A stretch of 64,000 nucleotides of DNA from Pictodentalium vernedei (GCA_031216915.1 CM062289.1:64177741-64241740), one strand, 5' to 3'. Shown: positions 11,237-22,532, numbered from the stretch's first letter. Numbers and translations are program-made. The notes: generated from the sequence alone by a model not told the origin.

Positions 11237-11651
11237 AATGCAGGAAAAATATAAATAAACACTATCAAAGAGGAATTCTCAGTTGAAAAAAAACCCATTT
11301 TATACAAACCAAATATCTTGAGGTGTCTATGATCAGGTGTTTGAAACAAGGTCACCACAATGAAAACAGCTGATCGAGATGAATTTTGTGCCCTTTAAAA
11401 ATAAAAGGTACAAACCTCTTTTGCTTTTAAAAATGAATTTTATTTACAGTTTAATGATTTTCGGACAGGTTAATGCCAAGCCTATATATCTTTTGAAACT
11501 GATTGCAAATCACCACTTGAATCATTTCAAAACTGCCAAATGCTTTGATGGATATTTTTAAGGAATTTTTGCCCAAGGAGATCTTTTTCTGGGAAGTCGG
11601 GAACAATGTTAAATACCCGAAAATGTCCCGCCATTTCAGGAGGGTAAATAT

Positions 11652-11850
11652 GTCTGGGTTGGTAGATCAGTTGGCTGGTTGTAGGTTTGTGGTTGGTTGC
11701 TTGGTTAGTTGGCTGGATGGTTAGTTGGTTGGATTATTGGCTGGTTGGATGGTTAGTTGGTTAGTTGGTTGGTTGACTGGTTATTAGTCGGTTGGTTGAC
11801 TGGTTTAATGTTTGGTTCATTGGTTGGACAGTTGATTGGTTTGTGGATGG
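11652..11850 (+). repeat. GGTT-rich tract 2, unit A
   Basis: Second (GGTT)n minisatellite with GATGGTTAG and GACTGG variants. The equivalent tract in unit C is the target of LINE copy 2. Confidence 0.85.
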
Positions 11851-12092
11851 TTGAAGTAGAGAACTTGAGAAAATCCCTCATGTAACAGTCAGGAAATGAT
11901 CACTTAGGCTCCCGTGAGCTTTGCTAAGGTGAGTTAAAATGCCTAACAAATTTATACTTTGCATTATTGAAATAGTGATGCATAGGTAAGGTCAGTAGAT
12001 AATTTTGCAGACTTTGCACAGAAAAGTTTTTACTTACCAAATGTGCTTTTGTTAGGTCTAGAGAAGGAACATTGTAGATTTTACAGACTTAC

Positions 12093-13964
12093 ATTGATCT
12101 GATCCAAGATCAGTGTGACTTCTTTCAGTGCTGGAGGGCAGGTATAAATGTCTCTGTCGACATCTCTTGCATGGCCCATATGTCCAAAAAAGCTCTTCGT
12201 GGTATCTTCGTTGATACCATCTACAGTTAAAACTAGAAGTCCTGTCATGAAGGGCGCAAAAATAGCGCGTCGATCTGCGCGTTAATCAACGCGTTATGAC
12301 CATAGTAATGCTATCAAATTCTGTACATATGGTATGTGCACAAGCCATGTTTCAACCAATGGACCTCCGGGTAACCCGGAGGTCCATTGGCAGAAACATT
12401 CCAATGTTTGCTATGAGTAACTAGCAGAACCTGCCGTGCTTTGGATACCATTCGAAATGGCAATTGCGTGCAATTCCTACGCGCAATTAAGCCTAGATAA
12501 GTGCACAGTTCGTGACAGGACTTCTAGTTTTAACTGTAGATCCCAGAAGATGGTAGATGCTCTGTGTCTAATATTGGTTGCCGTTATGATATGGATTCCG
12601 AGCCCTTTCCTTGTGTCAGCTATGTCGTTATACCAATCATGCGATTTCTGAGCGTACGCAAACATAAATTTATTCTCGCATTGTCACCTGCTTCTTCTAA
12701 AAAGTTTTTTGCCAGCAAGAGTGTCTATAGCTTTACTGAATTCTGATGGTATAAAGAGGGGTACCATTTGATCTCCTTTACCTCCTTCAATACATAACAC
12801 TATATAACACTATATATATTTTTAGCAACTCCGTGTCCCTTTCTTCTGTGACAGGAGGCATCCATGAGTTTCTTGAATCCCATTCACTTATCGTGAGTCC
12901 AGATACTTCACTCCCGTTTCTAGCATTCAATAATGTGATATGGGATACCAGGCACTTGCGAAGATCTAGAAAGTCTGTTCCCATTAAACACCTCTCACTT
13001 GACAGATCTTGGATCACAGTATATGTATGATTAACTTGAATTTGCAAACTGGCTGGTTTTCTTGTTTTGGATTGCCTATTTAATTTAAGTTCATATTCTG
13101 CCTCAGAAAATATTCTGGCATAATATGTTGGCAATGAGAATATTTCTAGAAATTCTCTTATGCTTTACACCTTATCAGTATCTTTCAGAAGCACATTTCT
13201 CTGTATGAGAATTTTAGAAGATGTAATTAGGCACCCTAAGTCTATCGTTAGTCCAGCCTTCATTGGCTCTTTTGATCCTGAAGGCTTGCATATAATATCG
13301 AATGCTTCTTCACGTTTCAGGCAACTGTCTATACTGAATAAATGAGTTAAGTTCTCCACTTCCGCAACACTTTTGAGGCAGGCCAGTCTCCGCATAGCAC
13401 TCCGAGATTTTATTTTGGCTTCTTTTCCCTGTATTGATTTTTCTAGCAGCTTAAATTTGTTTTCCAATGTACTGTAAATCCCTGTCATTTTCAGTTTCTG
13501 CAAAAACGTCGTCTTTCTTCATTTCTTGCAAAAGTTCTCTGAAATCATCACACTGAGTTTTTTCTATGAGAACTGATTTTCAGAGAGTTATTGCTTGCGA
13601 TATTGTAGATTCCTTTCTATTACTTAATGTTGAATGTAAAAAAAGGGTTTTTTTATGTTTGCAAGCAGAACATAACTTTCTCCCCTTTTGTTTTTCTTTC
13701 TGAAAGAAATGAACCATCCTGTGTGTGCAAGTTTCTAACTGTGTTAGCTTTTCTTTATTAATTTCGAATATTGCTTCCTTCCTGATGGATCCGAAGAGCT
13801 TTAATTTTGTTCCTCTTTTGAAATTAAACCCTCATTTTCGTCTGAGAGAATTTTGGCTATTCTTGGATGTTTGTTATGTTTTTGTAGAAAGTGACGCCTC
13901 AAATCGCAGAAGAAGTTTCCACAGCACAGACAAGGTCTTTTTGGTTTCTTTTACTTTTCCAAAT
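12093..13964 (-). pseudogene. Tyrosine-recombinase-like exon with C2H2-like finger, unit A relic
   Basis: Read on the minus strand. An acceptor-like AG at 13965-13966 opens a region with a finger (CLCCGNFFCDLRRHFLQKH, C-X2-C-X9-H-X4-H) and a helical segment with LQEMKK. A tyrosine-recombinase-like catalytic domain follows: box I as NARNGSEVSGLTISEW, box II Arg as TATNIRHRAST (Arg codon 12567-12569), FFGHMGHARDV (His-Met-Gly-His, 12171-12182) and DIY (Tyr codon 12144-12146). The exon ends at CAAT|GTAAGT, a canonical donor. Frameshifts and stops interrupt it, and a MITE splits it at 12224-12536. The motif order (R, K, R-H, GH, Y) matches XerD/Crypton-type recombinases; whether it was a Crypton or a domesticated gene is unknown. 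Confidence 0.72.
12224..12536. mobile_element. Tc1/mariner-type MITE inside the recombinase relic, unit A
   Basis: 313 bp flanked by TA on both sides (12222-12223 and 12537-12538). Terminal inverted repeats start CAGTTAAAACTAGAAGTC, match over 24 bases and continue imperfectly to about 36. Removing the element with one TA rejoins the recombinase frame (W-D-L then D-G-I-N-E-D). Inside lies a near-perfect palindrome (12356-12390, arms CCAATGGACCTCCGGGT around a single A). No transposase. Confidence 0.85.
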
Positions 13965-14167
13965 CTAATAATTAGAGAAAAAAGAAAAATTTGATAAAAA
14001 TGTGTCAAACAGAAGATATGTTTGGCATTTTAAACAGTAACTTGTGTACAGCGGCACCTTTCGCCGCATCCAAAACTTTGAAAAGAAGAGGCACAATGGT
14101 GAACCAAATGATCATGAGAACTTTATCTAAAAAGTTCTATTCCAGCCATCATTTTTCGACGGTGTGA

Positions 14168-15780
14168 AATGGTCTAGGTGTTGGACTCCCGATTGCCAGA
14201 CAATGTTGCCGGGATTTCAAATCCTGGTGGGGGATCAGAAACCGACATTCTAATTCCTCTAAAACATGATTGTGACACAGGCCCATGTCAGTCTGCAACT
14301 GAGGCCAACAACAGCACTTTCGTTGTACTGTAACCAGCACGTTCCACACTTTCATGCTGCTTCCTAAAGGAAGCTGAACCAAGTGGTCATGAATACTTCA
14401 TCTGAAGAAATATATTCCAGCCATCGTTTTTTCGACGGTGTGCAATGGTCTAGTTTAACGGTTTGGATTCCTGATTGTCAGGCGGTGCTGCCGAGGGTTC
14501 GATTCCCGGAGGGGCATCAGGAATTAACCTCCTAAATCCTCTAAACCATGATTGCGTCCTTTAAAATACACTCACAGATCAGCTCCCGTCTTCATCTGAG
14601 GCCAACCACAACACTATCGTTGTACTGTAGCCCGCACATTCCACACATTCATGCCGCTGCCGAAAGAAAGATGAGCGAAGTGCTCATGGGAACCTCATCT
14701 AAAAAGCTAGGTACCAAACAACATTTTTTGACGGTGTCTGTGCAATGGTCTAGTGGTTTAGATGTTGGGACTCCTGATTGTCAGGCGGTTTTGCCGAGGG
14801 TTCAAATCCTGGCGGGGGATCAGGAACCAACATTTTAAATTCCTCTAAAACATGATTGTGTCCCTCAAAAACATACACAGGTCAGTGCCAATCTTCGTCT
14901 GAGACCAGACTACAGCATTTTCGTTGTACTGTAGCCAGCACGATCCACACTTTCGTGCTGCTGCTGCCGAAACAAAGATGAACCAATTGATCATCAGAAC
15001 TTCATCTAAAAAACTGGAATTAGCCATCATCTTTTGACGGTGTGCAATGGTCTAGTGGTTTAGGTGTTGGACTACTGATTGCAGGTAGTGTTGCCGAGGG
15101 TACGAATCCCGGCGAGGGATCAGAAGCCAATGTTTTAAATTCCTCTAAACATGATTGATTTTAACCTTCGAAAAACATACACATGCTAATGCCAGTCTTC
15201 ATCTGAGGCCTACCACAGCACTTCTGTTGTACTGTAGCCAGCGCGTTCCACACTTTTATGCTGCTTCTGAAAGGAAGATGAGCCAAGTGATCATGAGAAC
15301 TTCATCTAAAAAGCTCGATTTCAACCATCTTTTTTTGACGGTGTGCAGTGATCTAGTGATTTAGATGTTGGACTCCTGATTGCGAGGCGGTGTTGCCGAG
15401 GGTTCGAATCCCAGCGGGGGATCAGAAACCAACATTCTAAATTCTTCTAAAACATGATTGTGTACTTCGAAAAACACACAGGCCCATGTCAGTCTTTGTC
15501 TCAGAGCAACCACAGCACTTTCGTTGTATTGTAGCCAGCGCGTTCCACACTTTCATGGTAGTGCTGAAAGAAAGATGAACCAAGTGATCATGAGAACTTC
15601 ATCCCAAAAGCTAGATTCCAACCATCGTTTTTTCGATGGTGTGCGATAGTTTAGTGGTTTAGGTGTTGGATTCCCGATTGCCAGGTGGTGTTGCCAAAGG
15701 TTCGAATCCCTGTGTGGGGTCAGGAACTAACATTCTAAATTCCTCTAAACCTGATTGTGCCCTTCGAAAACACACACACA
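14168..15780 (+). repeat. tRNA-like six-monomer array, unit B
   Basis: Heads near 14168, 14443, 14743, 15043, 15345 and 15643. Monomer 2 has an altered A-box region (TCTAGTTTAACGG). Monomers 2, 5 and 6 keep full B boxes; monomers 3 and 4 have one-base variants; monomer 1 is weak (ATTTCAAATCC). The T-run before head 6 sits in a CCATCG/CGATGG hairpin. Confidence 0.88.
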
Positions 15781-16179
15781 CCTCCTGAAATGGGATAAAT
15801 TTGGAGAATACATTTGATTCGCATGAAATTACTTGAGATCCTTCAAAACTCATTTCAAAACACAAACAAGAAGCCCCACAGGGCCTGAAGCGCTCGCCGT
15901 GAACAGAACCCGATATAAACAGTCAAGAATGAATCTACATTAAGCAATTAATCTCCATAAGATCCATTGTCAATCCGTGAGCCCCTTAGTAGTGACTGAA
16001 AGAGCTCAAGCATCATGCCTATTCTTCAGTTGATCATAATGTAAAAAGTGAAGCTCTCTTATGTAGCCCCTTGAGTTCCCCTATGTGGATTAATCTTAGT
16101 TACACACCTCTAGAGGGTACTTAATGAAAAAAGAAAAAAAATCTAATTCATAAGCTACATGGCCAATTCCTGCTACCAT

Positions 16180-17480
16180 AGGGAGCCCAAATATTAACCC
16201 AGGAACTCGATTTGTTGTATCCCAAATATGAAAGCATTCTGACTAGAAGATGATTTTTAAAGAAATTTCCTCATATTGCGGTTAAGTTAAAGCCTGGGCT
16301 ACCATTTATAAATAGTAGTACACCAAATATGAGATGTATACCAAATATGAAAGCATTTCGACTGTTGGTTCTGAAGAAGATGATTTTTCCGCTATAGCGC
16401 TAAGCAAAAATTCGGACTACCATAGGGAGCACAAATATTAACCCAGGAACTCAATTTGAAGAACCTTGAATCGGACTCCCCTAGAGATGTTGTAAACCAA
16501 ATATGAAAGGATTCTGACTGGTGAATTTGAAAATTTTTCAAGAAATTCCCTCATATTTCTCCAAGTTAAAATTTGGGTTCCCATAGGAGCCCAAATATCC
16601 ACCCAGGAACATCGATTTGGACAACGTGTAAGCTGACCCGCCCCACCCCTCCCTAAGGATGTTGTATACCAAATATGAAAGCATTCTGACTGTTGGACCT
16701 GAAGAAGAATTTTTTAAAGGAATCCTAAATATTAACCTATGGACCCGATTCGAGCAAACTTGAAGATTTTTAAAAATTATGTCCCATATTGCACAAAGTT
16801 AAAATTTGGGCTTGCGTTAGGAAATATTGATTCAAGAAATACCTTTGGTGTTGTAATTTCTTTTGCTGAATCTTGAAACAAATGGCTTGAGTTTTCCAAA
16901 GTAGCTGCCTGAAATCAAAGCAATATTACATAAAAATGACCTTTGTTTCATTTGATAGTGAAAGTTAATGTGCTTTTCACGGAGAATAAAACCTTTCTAG
17001 GAAATAACAAGATAGTTTCCCTTTTTTAAAAAAATGCAGACAATGACATTTTTAAAATGAGTTTGAACTGCAAAGTTTCACATGTTAGCATTAGATAAGG
17101 GCAATGCAAAGCCCTTAAGCCTAAGTCGCCAGCGAACTGTGTCAGTCAATCAAGGGTCATAACGCTTGTAAAAATTTAGGTTTCATCCGGGTACTCCTGC
17201 TGAAGGTGCTGAATACAAAATATCAAAAGATTATGACTGTTGGACCTGAAGATTTTCAAAGAATATTCCTCATATTAGCTCAGTTAAAAATGCTTGAGCT
17301 TGCATAAGATTTAAAAATTTTGAACCTAAACCTGACCCTGACTCCCCCTCTCCCTCCCAATATGATGGTGTATAACGAAAATCAAAGGATTCTAAACAGT
17401 GGATCTGAAAAAGATGTTTGAATAAAATTTCTCATATTGCACTGACTTTTAATTTGGGTCCCGATATGAATATTTAACTG
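16180..17480. repeat. Degenerate ~190-bp tandem repeats, unit B
   Basis: Same block as in unit A, with AAATATGAAAGCATTCTGAC-type phrases near 16225, 16340, 16500, 16675, 17215 and 17370. Its C-rich runs are short here, unlike other units. Confidence 0.75.
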
Positions 17481-17614
17481 AGTGAGTGCTAGAAGCCACT
17501 GTGAGAACATTAAAAAATGAGGACACTAGATTAAAATTAAACTTTTTCCTTCCTCATGTTTCATATTCAGTGAGATGCAAATATTATTTTGTTTGTATAA
17601 ATTTTTTCTATTAT

Positions 17615-17654
17615 AAATTATTGGAGAGTGCTTGTTGGCACTCTCCAATAATTT
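17615..17654. repeat. Perfect 17-bp-stem hairpin, unit B
   Basis: Arm AAATTATTGGAGAGTGC, loop TTGTTG, then the exact reverse complement of the arm. A degenerate second version (GGAGAGTACCACAGGCACTTTCC) lies about 140 bp downstream. Confidence 0.9.
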
Positions 17655-18439
17655 TAATAAAGCAAACTTTGAATAACAAATTGCGACCTCCAAAAATAGT
17701 TTAGTTCAGTTAACTGGTTGAGGGCTAGATTATTTTTGGTGGTCTGAATTTTTCATCAAAACTTGTTTATTACAAATTTTTGGAGAGTACCACAGGCACT
17801 TTCCAATAATTTGTAATTGAAGAAATTCTTTTAAACAAAATACTATTTGCGTTCGACTTAATACGGAAGACAAGCTAGACAAATGTTGGCTTTTGCATTG
17901 ATACCCTTAATTTTTGAAAGCCCTGACAGTGGCTTCTAGCATTCAATCAGTTAAGTTCTGTATCTAGTTATATTACTGAAATTTGTAGTTATCAATATTC
18001 CTCATATTGCACAAAGTTACAATTATGATCCTCAAAGGAATGTACAAATATCTATATCTAGTTATATTACACAAATTTATGTTTATCAAATTTCATTTGG
18101 AAATGGTACTTTATACTTATACAATTTGGCAGTCGAGGACAAGGTCCAACTTTTGTTAATCTCAGGTAAATATATCAACATGAAGATATACACACACCTT
18201 GTTTATTTCCCACCTGAATGTTTTCGCTGTTCTATTTAAACAACTAATTTTACTGAGAATTGCTTATGTACTTGATGGCGATAAAAATCAGTCTGAAAAG
18301 ACATGCCCTTATGGATGAGAGGCCACAAATAAGAAAACTCACAAAGTTTCACAAGACTAAATTTCTTTTCATTCATTACTAACAATGTGTAGATCACAAT
18401 ACAAATAAATAATAATAGTGATCTGGATATTGGTTGCTT

Positions 18440-18555
18440 GCATGCTTTGTCGGTCAGTCAGTTTTAGGTTGTTTAGTTGGTTGAATGGTTATTTGTTTGT
18501 TTGGTCAGGTCTTGGGTTGGTTAGTTGATTGGTTGGATGGATTTTGGTTGATTGA
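18440..18555 (+). repeat. GGTT-rich tract 1, unit B
   Basis: Shorter and more degenerate than in unit A. Confidence 0.8.
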
Positions 18556-19368
18556 GTTGTTTGGCCATAATGTTTCAGTTTCATGTATAACACATGTAGA
18601 TATCAAACTTCTACAGCAACAAAAAAGATATCTTTCACGTCTCCTGCAATCAAATCATGACTGAAGACAACTAATTCATAAAAAATAATGAGACATAATT
18701 AACTCATGCAAATGTTCAGAAATTTCAACTGTTCAACTTCAAAAACTTCATTACAGCTCTCCTATTATCAGTTTGTATCTGCTAAACAATAGGCATGAGT
18801 TGAAAGAAATAAAAATTAAAGAACATTCTCAGGAGTATACAAAAGATTATTCAAGAGCAGCTCTTGAAAAAGGTAGAAGAGGCACAAAATGAATTTGTCT
18901 GCAGATCCTATCCATTTTAATATAATTACATTGTTAATGTCGTTATAAGTTTTGGGTCCAAATACTCAGTTCCCATTGGTCAGCTGGGTGGAAACGTCAT
19001 GACCGAATGTAAATCATTTTCCAATGAATACATTTGGTCGCACTTTTACCCGCATTTACGGTAGAGCGCAGTAGACAGAAAGTAATTCGGGCGGTGTTTG
19101 GGTGGGTTTTTAACTTTTAGCGCCCCTCGCACTGATCAACTCCACTGATATTTCTTTGATGACATTTCCTACACTATGGCATAACGCCCGTTACTAAAAT
19201 ACTCGTATCCATTTCTAAAGTTGTGAAAATTAAAAATCAGAGTTGTGCACTTTGTATTTTGTGTGAGGGTCGTTTTTCGCCTCCTTCGTTTGTACATGTT
19301 TCATTTCGTCTTTCTGCTTTGTTGTTTGGTAAAAAGTAGTTTAAACAGTTACGGAATGTAATTATAAG

Positions 19369-19517
19369 AACTGATTGCAATTTTTGTAATATTTATTGGT
19401 GTATGAACGTGTGGGAATGGGTACAAATTATGTATGAATCCGGGGATTCATACATAATTTGTACCCATTCCCACACGTTCATACTCCAATAAAGATTATA
19501 AAAATTGCATTCAATTC
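19369..19517. repeat. Foldback palindrome, unit B (simple form)
   Basis: One ~75-bp left arm and one ~75-bp right arm around a CGGG centre with only a few mismatches. This is the simplest version of the foldback and probably shows the ancestral arrangement. Confidence 0.92.
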
Positions 19518-19527
19518 TTAAATCATT

Positions 19528-19773
19528 ATGGCAAGAAATAATAATAAAGAAAATAATAAAACAAAAACACTTCCAAAAGAGGCCTCCAGCTTTAAATTAA
19601 ACCAGAGTTGCCATCAGTTCAACTTCCCAAACACAGGCTTGTTTGATTCAAATATGTGCATGGAAGAAAGAGGTTATTACCAGACAGATATTTTTATCAC
19701 TAGAAATAAATCAAAGCGACTTTCCCAGTATCTCTTAGAATTCAAAGTTCAAAATGGCAGCGCTCATCAATAG
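19528..19773 (+). other. Open frame MARNNNKENN..., unit B
   Basis: 81 codons starting with ATG directly after the foldback, Asn/Lys-rich at first, then FKLNQSCHQFNFPNTGLFDS. Stops or shifts break it in units A, C, D and F. No domain recognised; weak candidate only. Confidence 0.25.
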
Positions 19774-19852
19774 AATTGTGATTTTAGTTTTCTTTTCAAT
19801 GTTCAAACACAGTGTTGTAGTTTGTAAAGCAAAACTTGGGCACTCTTATTGA
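19754..19852 (+). other. Short signal-peptide-like ORF, unit B (early stop)
   Basis: MAALINRIVILVFFSMF, then a TGA at the same site as in unit A. Confidence 0.3.
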
Positions 19853-20261
19853 AATGCAGGAAAAATATAAATAAACACTATCAAAGAGGAATTCTCAGTT
19901 GAAAAAACCCCTTTTTTACAAACCAAACATCTTGAGGTGTCGATGATCAGGTGTTTGAAACTAGGTCACCACAATGAAAACAGTTGATCGAGATGAATTT
20001 TGTTTCCCTTTCAAAATAAAATGTACAAACATCTTTTGCTTTTAATAATGAATTTTATTAAGAGTGTAATGATTTTCGGACAGGTTAAAGCCTATATATC
20101 TTTTGAAACTGATTGCAAATCAACACTTGAATCATTTCAAAACTGCCAAATGCTTTGATGGATATTTTTCAGGATTTTTGGCCTAAGGAGATCTTTTTTC
20201 TGGGAAGTCGGGAACAATGTTAAATACCCGGAACTTTCCCGCCATTTCAGGAAGGTAAACA

Positions 20262-20435
20262 TGTCTGGGTTGGCTGATTAGTTGGCTGGTTGTAGGTTTG
20301 TGTTTGGTTGCTTGGTTAGTTGGTTGGATGGATGGTTGGTTGGATGGTTAGTTGGTTGGTTGGTTGACTGGTTGTTAGTCGGTTGTTTGACTGGTTTGAT
20401 GCTTGGTTCTTTGGTTGAACAGTTGATTGGATTGT
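20262..20435 (+). repeat. GGTT-rich tract 2, unit B
   Basis: (GGTT)n with GGATGGATGG and GACTGG interruptions. Confidence 0.85.
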
Positions 20436-20685
20436 GGATGGTTGAAGTAGAGGATTTGAAAAAACATCCCTCATGTAACAGTCAGGAAATGATCACTTAG
20501 GCTCCCATGAGCTTTGCAAAGGTGAGTTAAAATGCCTAACAAATTTATACTTTGCATTATTGAAATAGTGATGCATAGGTAAGATAAGTAGCTACTTTTG
20601 CAGGCTTTGCACAGACAAGTTTTTACTTACCAAATGTGCTTTTGTTAGTTCTAGAGAAGGAACATTGGTGATTTTACAGACTTAC

Positions 20686-22332
20686 ATTGATCTGATCCAA
20701 GATCAGTGTGACTTTTTTCAGTGCTGGAGGGCAGGTATAAATGTCTCTGCCGACATCTCTTGCATGGCCCATATGTTCAAAAAAGCTCTTCGTGGTATCT
20801 TCGTTGATACCATCTACAGTTAAAACTAGAAGTCCTGTCATGAAATGCGCACAAATAGCGCACAATAAGCCTGGATAAGTGCACAGTTCGTGACAGGGCT
20901 TCTAGTTTTAACTGTAGACACCAGAAGATGTAGATGCTCTGTGTCTAATATTGGTTGCCGTTATGATATGGATTCCCAGCCCTTTCCTTGTGTCAACTTT
21001 GTCGTTATACCCATCGTGCGATTTCTGAGTGTTTGCAAACAGAAATTTATTCTCGGACTGTCACCTGCTTCTTCTCGAAAGGTTTTGTCAGCAAGAGTGT
21101 CTATAGCTTTACTGAATTCTGATGGTATAAAGAGGGGTACCATTTGATCTCCTTTACCTCCTTCAATATATAACACTATATATATTTTTAGCAACTCCGT
21201 GTCTCTTTCTTCTGTGACAGGAGGCATCCATGGGTTTCTTGAATCCCATTCACTTATCGTGAGTCTAGATACTTCACTCCCGCTTCTAGCATTCAATAAT
21301 GTGATATGGGATACCAGGCAACTGCGAAAAGTTAGAAAGTCTGTTCCCATTAAATACCCCTCACTTGACAGATCTAGGATCACAGTATATGTATGACTGA
21401 ATTGAATTTGCAATTCAAATTCATCAGGCAAACTGGCTAGTCTTCTGGTTTTGGATTGCCTATTTATTCAAGGTCATATTCTGCCTCAAAAAATATTCTA
21501 GCATAATATGTTGGCGATGAGAATATTTCTAAAAATTCTCTTATGCTTTACACCTTATCAGTATCTTTCAGAAGCACATTTCTCTGTATGAGAATTTTAG
21601 AAGATGTAATTAGGCACCCTAAGTCCAGCCTTCCTTGGCCCTTTTGATCCTGAAGGCTTGCATATAACTATCGAATGCTTCTTCACGTTTCAGGCAACTG
21701 TCTATACTGAATAAATGAGTTCTCCACTTCCGCAACACTTTTGAGGCAGGCCAGTCTCCGCATAGTACTCCCGAGATTTTATTTTGGCTTCTTTTCTTTT
21801 ATTGATTTTTCTAGCAGCTTAAATTTGTTTGTCAATGTACTGTATATCCCTGTCATTTTCAGTTTGTGCAAAAACATCGTCTTTCTTCATTTCTTGCAAA
21901 AGTTCTCTGAAATCATCACACTGAGTTTTTTCTATGAAAACTGATTTTCAGAGAGTTATTGGTTGAGATACTGAAGATTCCTTTCTATTACATAATTTTG
22001 AATGTAGAAAACGTTTTTTTATAAACTTTTGCAAGCAGAACATAACTTTCTCCCCTTTTGTTTTTCTTTCTGAAAGAAATGAACCATCCTGTGTGCAAGT
22101 TTCTAACTGTGTTAGCTTTTCTTTATTAATGTCAAATATTGCTTCCTTCCTGATGGATCCGAAGAGCTTTAATTTTTTTCCTGTTTTGAAATTAAACCCT
22201 CATTTTCGTCTGAGAGAATTTTGGCTATTCTTGGATGTTTGTTATGTTTTTGTAGAAAGTGACGCCTGAAATCGCAGAAGAAGTTTCCACAGCACAGACA
22301 AGGTCTTTTTGGTTTCTTTTACTTTTCCAAAT
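20686..22332 (-). pseudogene. Tyrosine-recombinase-like exon, unit B relic (longest open stretch)
   Basis: A 156-codon open segment (20961-21431, minus) contains box I (NARSGSEVSRLTISEW), the beta-strand Lys region (GGKGDQMVPLFIP) and ADKTFREEAGDSPRINF. After the MITE scar, a 63-codon segment (20674-20865) holds VDGINEDTTKSFFEHMGH and DIYTCPPALKKV. The segment between them, corresponding to the box II Arg, is shifted. The upstream finger part lies near 22200-22320 and is interrupted. Compared with unit A this copy has an intact Lys strand. Confidence 0.74.
20817..20914. mobile_element. Internally deleted MITE, unit B
   Basis: Only 98 bp between the flanking TA dinucleotides. Both terminal inverted repeats remain, and the middle ~215 bp, including the palindrome, is gone. 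Confidence 0.85.
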
Positions 22333-22532
22333 CTAATAATTAGAGAAAAATGAAAAATATGATAAAAATGTGTGAAATTTTGGGCATTTTAAACAATAAC
22401 TTGTGTGCAGTGTCACCTTTCGCCGCATCCAAAACTTTGGAAACAAGCGGCACCAAGGTGACTGGTGAACCAAGTGATCGTGAACACTTCATCTAAACAG
22501 TTAGATTGCAGCCATCATTTTCCGACGGTGTC

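Larger units (their letters stand above)
5567..14167. repeat. Macrosatellite unit A (~8.6 kb)
   Basis: First unit after LINE copy 1. Sub-blocks: tRNA-like array 5567-7187; spacer of unknown role 7188-7560, with a minus-strand open stretch conserved between units; degenerate ~190-bp repeats with poly-C tracts about 7600-8830; AT-rich DNA with a hairpin at 8977-9016; AT-rich stretch 9020-9780 with no recognisable feature; GGTT tract 9785-9915; AT-rich 9920-10320, nothing recognised; CCAAT/GC-box block 10329-10690; foldback 10719-10901; short-ORF region 10980-11240; AT-rich 11240-11650; second GGTT tract 11652-11850; recombinase relic 12093-13964 (minus) with MITE; link 13970-14167 ending in a partial monomer body. 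Block order and near-identical landmark sequences recur in all units. Confidence 0.95.
14168..22532. repeat. Macrosatellite unit B (~8.4 kb)
   Basis: Sub-blocks: tRNA-like array 14168-15780, preceded by a partial monomer body from about 14095; spacer 15781-16130; degenerate repeats 16180-17480; hairpin 17615-17654; AT-rich 17660-18430, nothing recognised; GGTT tract 18440-18555; AT-rich 18560-18960; CCAAT/GC-box block 18965-19340, whose open frame is broken by an insertion near 19170; foldback 19369-19517; short ORFs 19528-19852; AT-rich 19860-20260; GGTT tract 20262-20435; recombinase relic 20686-22332 with a shrunken MITE. The recombinase frame is best preserved here. Confidence 0.95.

Noticed and set aside
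12079-12130. A 35-bp intron and 20-bp micro-exon just downstream of the recombinase donor
   Set aside because: AG and GTAAGT motifs exist, but such a short intron is implausible and nothing supports the exon.
14168-15780. CRISPR array
   Set aside because: Repeated units are ~300 bp, diverged and directly adjacent; there are no short identical repeats with unique spacers, and the DNA is eukaryotic.
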